The notes beneath the pieces were generated by a model. The model was not told where the DNA came from. It searched no databases and saw nothing but the letters and a program-made list of their open reading frames with translations. 64,000 bases of DNA from Brevundimonas vesicularis (GTDB lineage Bacteria > Pseudomonadota > Alphaproteobacteria > Caulobacterales > Caulobacteraceae), in NCBI RefSeq assembly GCF_014204545.1, contig NZ_JACHLJ010000001.1:434001-498000 (forward strand), given 5' to 3'. The translations under genes were made by a program, and so were the position numbers. Shown piece by piece: positions 48,368 through 57,580 of this stretch; the stretch's first letter is position 1, and every line of letters begins with the position of its first letter.

Positions 48368-50451
48368 CTTGCGCCGGCCTTGTGGTTTTTCCAGTCGAAT
48401 AACTCTTCCAGCACCTGGACCGCCTGACCGCGTTCCGACGTCAGATCAGGATCGCGGTTCATGATCAGCCGCGCATCATCGGCGGCGGCCAGCATCAGGC
48501 TGCGGTGGCGGATCGGGTCGGCGAAGCGGTAGGCGGGAAAACCACTCTGTTTCAGGCCCAGAGGATCGCCGCCGCCGCGCAGCCGGAAGTCTTCCTCGGC
48601 GATGACGAAGCCGTCCTCGGTGCGACGCAGGGTTTCGAGCCGCTCCTTGGCCGTCTCGCCGAGGGCGCCGTCCTGACCGCCGTACAGCAGAATGCAGGAG
48701 CTGGCCTTGGCGCCGCGACCGACGCGGCCGCGCAGCTGGTGCAGCTGGGCCAGGCCGAAACGGTCGGCGTGTTCGATCACCATGATCGAGGCGTTGGGCA
48801 CGTCCACGCCGACTTCAACCACCGTCGTGGCGACGAGAACCGGCAGGCGGCCGTCTGCGAAGTCGGCCATGACCGCCTCGCGCTCGGCGCCCGGCATCTG
48901 GCCGTGGGCCAGGCCGACCTCCACGCCCAGCAGGCGTCGCAGATCGTCGGCGCGATCAACGGCGGCGGCCAGGTCGATGGCCTCAGATTCCTCTACCAAG
49001 GGACAGATCCAATAGGCCTGGGCGCCGCTCTCTACCGCCGTTTTCAGCCGGGCGGCGACCTCGCCGATACGGGCCAAGGGCAGGACGGCGGTCGTGACGG
49101 GGGTTCGGCCGGGGGGCTTCTCCATCAGGCGACTGACTTCCAGCTCGCCGTATTGCGTCAGCTCAAGCGTGCGGGGAATGGGGGTGGCCGACATGGTCAG
49201 CAGATGCACCGCCCCCAGGCGCGGGTCGCCCTTGGCCTGCAACCGCTGACGCTCGTTGACGCCGAACCGGTGCTGTTCGTCGATGACGGCCAGGGCCAGA
49301 CGGTCGAAGCGGACGGCGTCCTGGAACAGGGCGTGGGTGCCGATAGCGACCTGGGCTTGACCCGAGGCCAAGGCGGCCAGTTTCTCGCGGCGTTGGGTCG
49401 GGGTGTCGCGGCCGGTGAGCAGAATCGCAGCCACGCCGGCTGCGTCCAGCATGGGGCCGAGCTTTTCATAATGCTGGCGCGCCAGGATTTCGGTCGGGGC
49501 CATGAGCGCGGACTGAAAGCCGCTCGAAGCGGCGTCGGCCAGAGCGAGAGCGGCGACGGCGGTCTTGCCCGATCCGACATCGCCTTGCAGCAATCGCCCC
49601 ATCTGCTGGCCCGACGCCAGATCACGACGGATTTCGGCGACGGCCTGGGCCTGAGCATTGGTCAGCTGGAAAGGCATGGCCTGAAGCAGGTGGTCGGACG
49701 CCGCGCCGGGGGCGATAACGGGGGCGGGCTTGATCTCGCGGGCGCGCCGACGACGGGCCAGAGCCAGCTGATGGGCCAGGAACTCGTCATAGGCCAGGCG
49801 CTGGCGAGCCGGTGCGTCGGGCGACAGGTCGATCTCGCCTGTGGGGGCATGCAGCGCGTCCAGAGCGGCGCGCCAACCCAGCCAGGTTTGTTTCTTGAGC
49901 CAGGCGGGATCCTGCCATTCCGGGAGGTCGGAGGCGGTGGGCAGGGCGGCCTTGACGAGTTTACGCAACTGGCGCGAGCTGAGGCCCTGCGTCGCCGGAT
50001 AGACGGGTTCAGACGCCGGAATGTCGGCGGCCTTTTCGAGCGTCACGATGTCCGGATGGACGATCTGGACCTCGCCGTTGAAGCGCTCGACCTTTCCTGA
50101 GACCAACCGCGTTTCGCCACGCGGCAACAGCCGGTCGATGTGCTGGGGCGAGCCGCCGAACCAGACCAGATGCACGAAGCCGGTGGGATCGCTGGCCCGC
50201 ACCTTCAGCGGCGCGCCGGGACGGCTGGGCGTGAAGAGGCGATCGATGGTGACGGTGAAGACGCCCACCTCGCCATCGACCGCGGTGGCGGCCTCAGCGG
50301 GGCGGCGGACGATGACGCCGGACGGGCTGAGGAACAGCAGATCGCGGACCAGCGGGCCCGCCACCTTTTGCACCAGAGGCAGGACGCGCGGGCCCACGCC
50401 CTTGAGGGTCGAGACCTCGGCGAACAGGGGAAAGAGAATCTGCGGACGCAT
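48364..50451 (-). CDS. recG: ATP-dependent DNA helicase RecG
   Basis: The product has 695 residues. An N-terminal wedge/OB domain (about 1-260, with GVGPRVLPLVQKVAGPLVRDLLFLSPSG) precedes helicase motifs GDVGSGKTAVA (Walker A), VIDEQHRFGV (DEQH box), SATPIPRTL and QLRGRVGRG. It remodels stalled replication forks. I chose ATG 50451 (MRPQILFPLF), which matches family starts; ATG 50463 adds four residues, and neither has a clear ribosome site. It is divergent from sdhE. Confidence 0.95.
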   Translation of the reverse strand: MRPQILFPLFAEVSTLKGVGPRVLPLVQKVAGPLVRDLLFLSPSGVIVRRPAEAATAVDGEVGVFTVTIDRLFTPSRPGAPLKVRASDPTGFVHLVWFGGSPQHIDRLLPRGETRLVSGKVERFNGEVQIVHPDIVTLEKAADIPASEPVYPATQGLSSRQLRKLVKAALPTASDLPEWQDPAWLKKQTWLGWRAALDALHAPTGEIDLSPDAPARQRLAYDEFLAHQLALARRRRAREIKPAPVIAPGAASDHLLQAMPFQLTNAQAQAVAEIRRDLASGQQMGRLLQGDVGSGKTAVAALALADAASSGFQSALMAPTEILARQHYEKLGPMLDAAGVAAILLTGRDTPTQRREKLAALASGQAQVAIGTHALFQDAVRFDRLALAVIDEQHRFGVNERQRLQAKGDPRLGAVHLLTMSATPIPRTLELTQYGELEVSRLMEKPPGRTPVTTAVLPLARIGEVAARLKTAVESGAQAYWICPLVEESEAIDLAAAVDRADDLRRLLGVEVGLAHGQMPGAEREAVMADFADGRLPVLVATTVVEVGVDVPNASIMVIEHADRFGLAQLHQLRGRVGRGAKASSCILLYGGQDGALGETAKERLETLRRTEDGFVIAEEDFRLRGGGDPLGLKQSGFPAYRFADPIRHRSLMLAAADDARLIMNRDPDLTSERGQAVQVLEELFDWKNHKAGAS

Positions 50452-50597
50452 CGCCGTGAACATAGCGTGACCATGACGGGTGGCGAAGTGCGTTCAGGAA
50501 CGCTATCTGCGCTTCTCACATTCCTGATGCGCTATCGCTCTCCGCGCGGCGGATCGCTGCATGAGCGCATCGGCATTTTTAACGGGCAAGGATTCTT

Positions 50598-50939
50598 GTG
50601 GCCGAAATCGACGCGCGTGCCGAAAGCGAAATGACCCCTGAACCCATGACTCCTGAGCGGAGGCAGCGGCTGGGCCGCATCCAGTTCCGCGCCTGGCGGC
50701 GGGGCTTTCGCGAGGCTGATATGGTGCTGGGTCCGTTTTCCGATCAGGTCGCGCCGACGCTGACCGATGCGGAACTGGATCAGTTCGAACGGCTGATCGA
50801 CGAGGAGGATCAGTGGCTTTACGGCTGGATCATCGAGCGTGATCCGACGCCGCCCGAGTTCGAGACGCCGGTGATGGCCAAGGTGCGCGCCTTCATGCGC
50901 GCCCACGTCGCGGCCGAAGTCGGCAAGGGGATTGGCTGA
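50598..50939 (+). CDS. sdhE: FAD assembly factor SdhE
   Basis: The product has 113 residues. The SdhE/YgfY core includes RIQFRAWRRGFREADMVLGPF with the essential R-G-x-x-E-x-D, FERLIDEEDQWLYGWI and a C-terminal basic helix. It helps attach FAD covalently to succinate dehydrogenase. The start is GTG 50598 with AAGGA upstream. It shares one base with mfd; recG-sdhE-mfd is a common alphaproteobacterial neighbourhood. Confidence 0.9.
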   Translation: MAEIDARAESEMTPEPMTPERRQRLGRIQFRAWRRGFREADMVLGPFSDQVAPTLTDAELDQFERLIDEEDQWLYGWIIERDPTPPEFETPVMAKVRAFMRAHVAAEVGKGIG

Positions 50940-53900
50940 TGGACGCCAAGGTGGAACATCGGACCGACGCCGATCTGGGCGGCGCGCCCGAGGGGCTGGA
51001 CGCGCTGATCGTCGCCGAACGGATCAAGGCCGGCGGCGGCGTCGGCCTGTTTGTCGCACGCGACTTCCAAAGGTCGGGCAGCTTCGTTCAGGCGTTTCAG
51101 TTCTTCTCGAAAGATATTGAAGTCCTGGAATATCCGGCGTGGGACTGTCTGCCCTATGACCGACTAAGCCCCACGGCAGGGATTGCGGCGCAGCGCATGG
51201 CGACGCTGACGCGGCTGGCGATGCGCAAGCCTGGCGATGCGCCGGTTCTGGTTGTGACGACGGTGTCGGCGGCCATGCAACGCACGCCGCCGAAGTCGGT
51301 CACAACCCAGGCCGGGTTCGAGACCAAGGTCGGCCGCGATCTCGATATCCAGGCGCTGGAGCGATATTTCGCCGCCAACGGCTATGTCCGGGCCTCGACC
51401 GTGTCGGAGCGCGGCGAGTTCGCGGTGCGCGGCGGGGTTGTCGACGTCTATCCGCCCGGCTTCGAGGAGCCGGTCCGGCTGGACATGTTCGGATCCGAGC
51501 TGGAATCGATCCGCACCTTCGATCCCGAAACGCAGCGGTCGACCGGCCAGATGACGTCCGTGTCGCTGGCGCCCGTTTCGGAAGCGCTGCTGGATGCAGC
51601 GGCCATCTCGCGCTTCCGCACCGGCTATCTGAACCTGTTCGGCGCGCCGGGCGACGATCCGCTGTACGCAACGATCAGCGAGGGCGCGCGGCGTCAGGGC
51701 ATGGAGCAATGGCTGCCGCTGTTCTATGAGACGCTGGACAGCCTGTTCGACTATCTGCCGAGCGACGCGGCGATCTTCCTCGACAGTCAGGTCGAGACGG
51801 CCCGCGCCGAGCGATGGGATTTGGTCGCGGACGCCTATGATGCGCGCGCCGAGGCGGCCAAGGCCAAGGGTCAGGCCAGCGCCAATCGCGCCTTGCCGCC
51901 TAAGCGGCTCTATCTGGACGCCGGCGACTGGAACCAGGCCCTGGCGGGACGGGCGGTGCGACGTTTCACGCCGTTTTCCGGCGGGGGAGAGGATGCCGGC
52001 GGACGGTTGGGCCGGACCTTCGCCGCCGAGCGGGCGCAGGACAGCGTCAATCTGTTCGAGGCGGTGGCGGCCCATGCGGCGGCGCTGAAGGCCGAGAGCA
52101 AGCGGGTGCTGTTCGCCTCCTGGACCGAAGGCTCGTCGGAGCGGCTGGCGACCATGCTGGCCGACCATGGGCTGGATCACATCGTCGCCGTGCGCGACTG
52201 GGCCGATGTTCAGGCGGCGCCGAAGGACCTCTATCTGCGCGGCGTCCTGCCGGTCGAGCATGGCTTTGTCACCGACGCCGTGGCGGTGATTTCCGAGACC
52301 GACATTCTGGGCGATCGTTTGGCGCGGCCGCGCAAGAAGCGCCGCGCCTCGAACTTCCTGGCGGAGGCGTCGGCCCTGACGACGGGCGATCTGGTGGTTC
52401 ACCTGGATCACGGGATCGGTCGCTATGAGGGGCTGAAGACGCTGGAGATCCAGCAGGCCCCGCACGATTGCCTGGAGCTGTTCTACGCCGGTGAGAGCAA
52501 ACTTTATCTCCCGGTTGAAAACATTGATCTTCTGACGCGATACGGTTCGGACTCCGAGGGCGTCCAGCTAGATAAGTTGGGCGGGGCAGGTTGGCAGGCG
52601 AGAAAGGCCAAGGCCAAGGAACGCCTGCGCGCGATGGCCGAGGGGCTGATCGCCCTGGCCGCCAAACGGGCGCTGCGCGAGACCGATGCGGTCACGCCGC
52701 CGCCGGGTCTGTTCGCCGAGTTCTGCGCGCGCTTTCCTTACGAGGAAACCGACGACCAGCTGAACGCCATCGGCGATGTGCTGGAGGATCTGGGCAAGGG
52801 CACGCCGATGGATCGCCTGATCTGCGGCGATGTCGGCTTCGGCAAGACCGAGGTGGCGCTGAGGGCCGCCTTCGTCGTCGCCATGAAGGGCCAGCAGGTG
52901 GCGATCGTTGCGCCGACGACTTTGCTGGCGCGCCAGCACTACAAGACCTTCACCGAACGCTTCGCCGGTTGGCCTGTGAAGGTGCGTCAGTTGTCGCGGA
53001 TGGTGGGCGCCAAGGAGGCGGCGGAGACACGCGCCGGGCTGAAGGACGGATCGGTCGAGATCGTCGTCGGCACCCATGCGGTGCTGAGCGAACAGGTCGG
53101 CTTCCGCGACCTGGGCCTGGTCATCGTCGACGAGGAGCAACACTTCGGCGTCAAGCACAAGGAGAAGCTGAAGACGCTGCGCGCCGACGTGCATCTGTTG
53201 ACCCTGACCGCCACGCCGATCCCGCGCACGCTTCAGATGGCGCTGTCGGGCATCCGCGAGATGTCGATCATCGCCACCCCGCCGGTCGATCGTCTGGCGG
53301 TGAGGACGTATGTGACGCCGTGGGATCCGGTGCTAGTGCGCGAGGCTCTGCTGCGCGAGAAATATCGCGGGGGTCAGGCCTATTACGTCGCGCCGCGCCT
53401 GAAGGACCTGCCCGCCATCGAGAAATTCCTGCGCGAGCAGGTGCCAGAGGTGAAGTTCGTCGTCGGCCATGGCCAGATGAGCGCGACGCAGTTGGAGGAG
53501 GTGATGAGCGCCTTCTACGACGGGGAATATGACGTCCTGGTCTCCACCACGATCGTCGAGAGCGGGCTGGATATCCCGACGGCGAATACGCTGATCGTGC
53601 ACCGCGCCGACATGTTCGGCCTGGCGCAGCTTTATCAGATCCGGGGGCGGGTCGGCCGGTCCAAGGCGCGCGCATTCGCCTATCTGACCACCGACGCGAT
53701 CAAGCCGATGACGCTGTCGGCCGAGCGGCGGTTGCAGGTTCTGCAGTCGCTGGACAATCTGGGCGCCGGCTTCCAACTGGCCAGCCACGATCTGGACCAG
53801 CGCGGCGGCGGGAATCTGCTGGGCGACGAACAGTCGGGCCACATCCGCGAGGTCGGCGTCGAACTGTACCAGCAGATGCTGGAAGACGCCGTGGCGGAGT

Positions 53901-54388
53901 TGCGTGAGAAGGGCGAGGGACAGACGGTGGATCGCGGTTGGTCGCCGTCCATCAACGTCGGGGCTTCTGTCCTTATTCCAGAAGATTACGTGCCGGACCT
54001 AAACGTGCGTCTGAGCCTATATCGTCGTCTTTCCGACGCCGAACAGGCCGAGGATCGCGAAGCCTTGGCCGCCGAACTGATCGACCGTTTCGGGCCGCTG
54101 CCGGATGAGGCGCAGCAACTGCTGAAGATCGTCGGCATCAAGTCGAACTGCCGCAAGGCCTGCATCGAGAAGATCGACATTGGGCCGCGCGGCGCGGTGC
54201 TGACGTTACGCGACAACAGCTTCCCCAATCCGGGGGGACTGGTCGGGCTGATCCAGAAAAACCACGCCTTCTGGAAAATTCGGCCGGATCAGAAGATCGT
54301 CGTTTCGGGCGATTGGCCGACGGCGGAAGAGCGTCTGAAGGTGGCCGAGCGGATCACCGCCGATCTGGCGCGGGTGGCGGGGGCGTAA
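50939..54388 (+). CDS. mfd: Transcription-repair coupling factor Mfd
   Basis: The 1149-residue product has all Mfd domains: an N-terminal UvrB-like region (about 1-340), the RNA-polymerase-interaction (CarD-like) domain around LTTGDLVVHLDHGIGRYEGLK (near 480-500), helicase motifs CGDVGFGKTEVALRAA and VDEEQHFG, TATPIPRTLQMALSG, QIRGRVGRSKARAFAY, and a C-terminal D7 domain. It releases RNA polymerase stalled at lesions and recruits UvrA. It is translationally coupled to sdhE. Confidence 0.97.
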   Translation: MDAKVEHRTDADLGGAPEGLDALIVAERIKAGGGVGLFVARDFQRSGSFVQAFQFFSKDIEVLEYPAWDCLPYDRLSPTAGIAAQRMATLTRLAMRKPGDAPVLVVTTVSAAMQRTPPKSVTTQAGFETKVGRDLDIQALERYFAANGYVRASTVSERGEFAVRGGVVDVYPPGFEEPVRLDMFGSELESIRTFDPETQRSTGQMTSVSLAPVSEALLDAAAISRFRTGYLNLFGAPGDDPLYATISEGARRQGMEQWLPLFYETLDSLFDYLPSDAAIFLDSQVETARAERWDLVADAYDARAEAAKAKGQASANRALPPKRLYLDAGDWNQALAGRAVRRFTPFSGGGEDAGGRLGRTFAAERAQDSVNLFEAVAAHAAALKAESKRVLFASWTEGSSERLATMLADHGLDHIVAVRDWADVQAAPKDLYLRGVLPVEHGFVTDAVAVISETDILGDRLARPRKKRRASNFLAEASALTTGDLVVHLDHGIGRYEGLKTLEIQQAPHDCLELFYAGESKLYLPVENIDLLTRYGSDSEGVQLDKLGGAGWQARKAKAKERLRAMAEGLIALAAKRALRETDAVTPPPGLFAEFCARFPYEETDDQLNAIGDVLEDLGKGTPMDRLICGDVGFGKTEVALRAAFVVAMKGQQVAIVAPTTLLARQHYKTFTERFAGWPVKVRQLSRMVGAKEAAETRAGLKDGSVEIVVGTHAVLSEQVGFRDLGLVIVDEEQHFGVKHKEKLKTLRADVHLLTLTATPIPRTLQMALSGIREMSIIATPPVDRLAVRTYVTPWDPVLVREALLREKYRGGQAYYVAPRLKDLPAIEKFLREQVPEVKFVVGHGQMSATQLEEVMSAFYDGEYDVLVSTTIVESGLDIPTANTLIVHRADMFGLAQLYQIRGRVGRSKARAFAYLTTDAIKPMTLSAERRLQVLQSLDNLGAGFQLASHDLDQRGGGNLLGDEQSGHIREVGVELYQQMLEDAVAELREKGEGQTVDRGWSPSINVGASVLIPEDYVPDLNVRLSLYRRLSDAEQAEDREALAAELIDRFGPLPDEAQQLLKIVGIKSNCRKACIEKIDIGPRGAVLTLRDNSFPNPGGLVGLIQKNHAFWKIRPDQKIVVSGDWPTAEERLKVAERITADLARVAGA

Positions 54389-54394
54389 AGCCCC

Positions 54395-55702
54395 TCAGCG
54401 CGTCTTTTCGAACAGGTCGGCCGAGGCGCGCTCAAGCAGGGCGGCGGCGCTTTCGTCGGGGCGCATCTCGGCGGCGCCGACGTCGAACTCGGCGACGAAC
54501 GGCGACCTGTCTGGACCTGCGTCGAAGGCGGTGCAGCCGATCACGGCGGCGATACGCTCTGCGGCCAGACGCGCCGGTTCAGCGTGGGTCGCCGGCAGGG
54601 CCAGAGCGAAGACCTCCTTGGCGAGGCGGGCAGGGGTGTCCTCGACACGGACCAGGCGCGAAACCATGGCCCCGATCTGCGGCATGGCGCGATCCAGCCA
54701 ACCGCCCTGACGGGCCCAGGTGACGGATTCGGTCTCGCGCACCCTCAGGACGCAGACGGAAAGCGGGCGTTTGCGCGCGCGCGAAGCCTCGGCGACACGG
54801 CCCAGGTGGCTGGCGAACAGTTCGGGCGTGAACATGCCTGTTTCCGGATCCATCACTTCCAGGCTGCGCACCGAGTCCAGCGTCTTGCGGATGCCCAGAT
54901 GGATGCGGTGCGCGCCGGCCAGGGACAGGATCCGTTCGGCCGTTTCGCCTTCGGGCGTGTCGGCAGACGCGACATCGGCGAAGCCGCGATTGAACAGCTC
55001 AGCCAGACTGATCTCGTTCCTGCCACGCAGATAAAGCATCAGCGGAATATGGTAGAGACGCGTGTTGCGCTTCATGCCCGCCGCGATCGACAAGGCTGGC
55101 GCATGGTCTTCGGCGCCCCACAGAACGGCGGCGTCGAACGGGCTTTCGTGCAGATAGTCGAAGGCGGTGTAGGGCGTCGGCGCCGCGACTACCTCGACCC
55201 CGGCCGCGGTCAGGGCGTTCGACAGGGCGAGAAAGCGCCGGTCCGCGACGCCGGCGGCCAGAACACGCAAGGGACCGTCGTCGTCTGTCCGCTTGTCCAG
55301 ACCGACCCCGCGCGTGGCGAAGGTGGTGACGCGCAGCCGATACTCTTCCTCGGCGATGGCGGCCCGGCCCAACTGCTCCAAACGCAAGGCGGCCTGAGCC
55401 GGATGCGGCGGGGTGGACATGGTCAGATCCGCGCCCTTCACCGAATCGGGGCGGGCGCCGATGACCACGATGGGCAGGCGGCGCGGCTCGGCGGCGGCGC
55501 GAAGGCGAGACGCCACGTCGGCGTCAAAGGTGTTGATGTCGATGACGGCGGCTTCGAGCGGAAAGTCGTGAAGCGTCATCTCGGCGGAGACGACGTCGCG
55601 GGCGGTCACCGTCGTCCAGCCCAGCGCATCCAGACCCGCAGCGAGCGGCCCGATCCGGCCATCGTCAGCCGCCAGGATCAATACGCGCGCGTCGAAAGCC
55701 AA
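54395..55702 (-). CDS. popA: PopA-like REC-REC-GGDEF c-di-GMP effector with degenerate active site
   Basis: The product has 435 residues from TTG 55702 (GGAG nine bases upstream); TTG 55732 is an alternative. It has two receiver-like domains (about 1-120 and 140-270), the first with a possible phospho-Asp in AVIDINTFD, the second lacking one. The GGDEF domain (about 280-435) has AKEVF where GGEEF should be (361-365), but an intact I-site, R-V-E-D (352-355). This is the layout of Caulobacter PopA, a PleD paralogue that binds c-di-GMP without making it and promotes cell-cycle proteolysis of CtrA. The gene is convergent with mfd. Confidence 0.78.
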   Translation of the reverse strand: MAFDARVLILAADDGRIGPLAAGLDALGWTTVTARDVVSAEMTLHDFPLEAAVIDINTFDADVASRLRAAAEPRRLPIVVIGARPDSVKGADLTMSTPPHPAQAALRLEQLGRAAIAEEEYRLRVTTFATRGVGLDKRTDDDGPLRVLAAGVADRRFLALSNALTAAGVEVVAAPTPYTAFDYLHESPFDAAVLWGAEDHAPALSIAAGMKRNTRLYHIPLMLYLRGRNEISLAELFNRGFADVASADTPEGETAERILSLAGAHRIHLGIRKTLDSVRSLEVMDPETGMFTPELFASHLGRVAEASRARKRPLSVCVLRVRETESVTWARQGGWLDRAMPQIGAMVSRLVRVEDTPARLAKEVFALALPATHAEPARLAAERIAAVIGCTAFDAGPDRSPFVAEFDVGAAEMRPDESAAALLERASADLFEKTR

Positions 55703-55902
55703 GCCGATCGTCTCCAAAAGTCGCCGCGCCAATAGACGGCCGGAAACGCGCGGACCATAGCGACGAGGGTGTTAAGGATGCAATGTCGTCCGGCCAAAGC
55801 GATGCGGCCGGATCGCGAATGATCGTCCTCACGCGGATGAGACTTTCGCCGCAGACGAATTCCGCTAGGTTCCGCCGCTTGTGCAAGGGTGGGGGGACCG
55901 AT

Positions 55903-56847
55903 TTGAGTGAGCAACTGACACGGTCGGTCCTGAAAGCGCCCGGGTTCTGGGGCGGGCTGGCCGTGCGAGCGTTCACCCGCAGCTGGGGACGTGACGTCAT
56001 GCTCTATACGGGCGGCGTGTCCTTCTTCGCCCTGCTGGCCGTGTTTCCGGCGATCGCCATCCTGATCGGCTTCTACAAGCTGGGTCTGTCGATCAGCGAA
56101 GTCAGCGCCCAAGCGACCGCCTTGTCGGACCTGCTGCCCAAGGCGGCGCAGACCATTTTTCAGGGCGAGATCACGCGTTTGAGCAATGCGTCGGCGCGGA
56201 CGGTTTCCGCTCAGAGCGCCTTCGCCCTGTTCGTCGGCGCCTATGCCGCGCACCGAGGTTTCAAGGCCTTGTTGGCGGGATTGAACCTGATCCATGACGA
56301 GACCGAGCCGCACGGCTTTTTCAAATTCAATCTGCTGGCTTTCTTCGTGGCCATCTTCGCCTTTGCGCTGTTCACTGTGGTGTCGGGCGCGGTTGTTACC
56401 GTGCGGATCATGGCGCATGCGTCGTCGTCGGCCGCCGGCCTGCCCGGGCGAAGCGGCATGGCGCCGCTGGACGCCTTCCTGCCCGCCATTGGTTTGGTGA
56501 TCGGACTGAGCCTGCTCTACCGCTACGCCATGAGCCACAGGACGCCGGTCGCCTGGCTGCCGGCGACGGCGGGCGGTCTGGTGGCGACACTGATGTCGGT
56601 CGTGTCATCGTGGCTGTGCGCCATCTATGTCGAGCAGATCGCGCCGCTGGGGGCCACCTATGGATCGGTCGGCGCCGTGGTGGTGCTGTTGATCTGGCTG
56701 TCGTGGAACGTCAACGCCATCTTCTACGGCGGCGCCTTCGCTACCGAGATGGAGCTAGCGGCCAAGGCGCGCGCGGTCGTCGATGCGCCGCGGGCCGATG
56801 TCGTCAATCTGTCGGAGCGTCGCGCCGGGCGCCGGTCGCGATCGTAA
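55903..56847 (+). CDS. YihY/BrkB-family inner membrane protein
   Basis: The product has 314 residues from TTG 55903, which is preceded by a GGGGG run; longer in-frame starts lack support. It has six to seven membrane helices with family features: RDVMLYTGGVSFFALLAVFPAIAILIGFYKL, FAYAAHRGFKALLAGLNLIHDE-type region and IAPLGATYGSVGAVVVLLIWLSWNVNAIFYGGAFATE. Despite old names (ribonuclease BN, virulence factor BrkB), members are membrane proteins of unclear function. Its last 44 bases overlap the convergent TusA-like gene. Confidence 0.87.
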   Translation: MSEQLTRSVLKAPGFWGGLAVRAFTRSWGRDVMLYTGGVSFFALLAVFPAIAILIGFYKLGLSISEVSAQATALSDLLPKAAQTIFQGEITRLSNASARTVSAQSAFALFVGAYAAHRGFKALLAGLNLIHDETEPHGFFKFNLLAFFVAIFAFALFTVVSGAVVTVRIMAHASSSAAGLPGRSGMAPLDAFLPAIGLVIGLSLLYRYAMSHRTPVAWLPATAGGLVATLMSVVSSWLCAIYVEQIAPLGATYGSVGAVVVLLIWLSWNVNAIFYGGAFATEMELAAKARAVVDAPRADVVNLSERRAGRRSRS

Positions 56848-57055
56848 AGCGAAGAAGGCCGTCGGCGTCCTCGATTTCGATTACGCGGCCACCCTTCTGA
56901 AACATCAGAAACGGCACGTCGATCCGGGCCATCGGATCGGTGGCCAGCAGCACCATCCGCGCGCCGGGCGGAGCGGTTTCCATCGCCTTCATCAGCTTCA
57001 GGCTGGGAACAGGGCACCGGTGCCCCTTGGCGTCGATGACGACGGGGTCGCTCAC
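56804..57055 (-). CDS. TusA/SirA-like sulfur carrier protein
   Basis: The 83-residue product has the CPxP motif HRCPVPSLK with the sulfur-carrying C14, then the MAR-IDVPFLM segment of the family. TusA-like proteins relay persulfide sulfur from cysteine desulfurases to tRNA or molybdopterin pathways, so it could accept sulfur from one of the two desulfurases at 7-13 kb. The start is GTG 57055, overlapping the cinA stop by four bases. The 3' end overlaps brkB in antisense. Confidence 0.85.
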   Translation of the reverse strand: MSDPVVIDAKGHRCPVPSLKLMKAMETAPPGARMVLLATDPMARIDVPFLMFQKGGRVIEIEDADGLLRFTIATGARRDAPTD

Positions 57056-57540
57056 GCGAGCCGATCCACCAGCATTGTCAACGCCACGCGAACGCTGGCT
57101 TGGCGGATCCCATCGCGGCCGAGATCGCCGAATCGCTCGACGCGGTGAACGACACCTTTTGGCCCGGACGCCGCGAAGTGCACCAGCCCTACGGGTTTAT
57201 CGACCGACCCGCCGCCTGGTCCGGCCACGCCTGTCACGGACACCGAAACAGAGGCGCGCGAGTGCGCCACGGCGCCCTCAGCCATCGCCACTGCGACGGC
57301 TCGCGACACGGCGCCGTGGGCGGACAGGCCTTCCAGCGACACGCCCAGCATCTCGGCCTTGGCCTCGTTGCTGTAGGTGACGAACCCGCGATCCAGAACC
57401 GCTGACGAACCGGGAATGGCCGTGATCGCAGCGGACACCAGCCCGCCCGTGCAGCTTTCGGCCGTCGCCAGCATCAGGCCGCGCTCGCTGGCCGTTGCGA
57501 CAATCTGTTGCGCCAGGTGCGCGATATCTTGGGAAAACAT
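57052..57540 (-). CDS. CinA-family nicotinamide-nucleotide amidohydrolase (PncC-like)
   Basis: The product has 162 residues from ATG 57540. The single CinA C-terminal domain has ATAESCTGGLVSAAIT (catalytic Ser area), RGFVTYSNEAKAEMLGV and SVTGVAGPGGGSVDKPVGLVHFA. It deamidates NMN in NAD salvage. The N-terminal MoCF-like domain of long CinA is absent, as in PncC. It forms a two-gene operon with the TusA-like gene and is divergent from the membrane/spermidine-synthase fusion gene. Confidence 0.92.
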   Translation of the reverse strand: MFSQDIAHLAQQIVATASERGLMLATAESCTGGLVSAAITAIPGSSAVLDRGFVTYSNEAKAEMLGVSLEGLSAHGAVSRAVAVAMAEGAVAHSRASVSVSVTGVAGPGGGSVDKPVGLVHFAASGPKGVVHRVERFGDLGRDGIRQASVRVALTMLVDRLA

Positions 57541-57580
57541 GGTCTTTTCATAGGCCGCGAACCCCGCTCTAACCAGAGCC

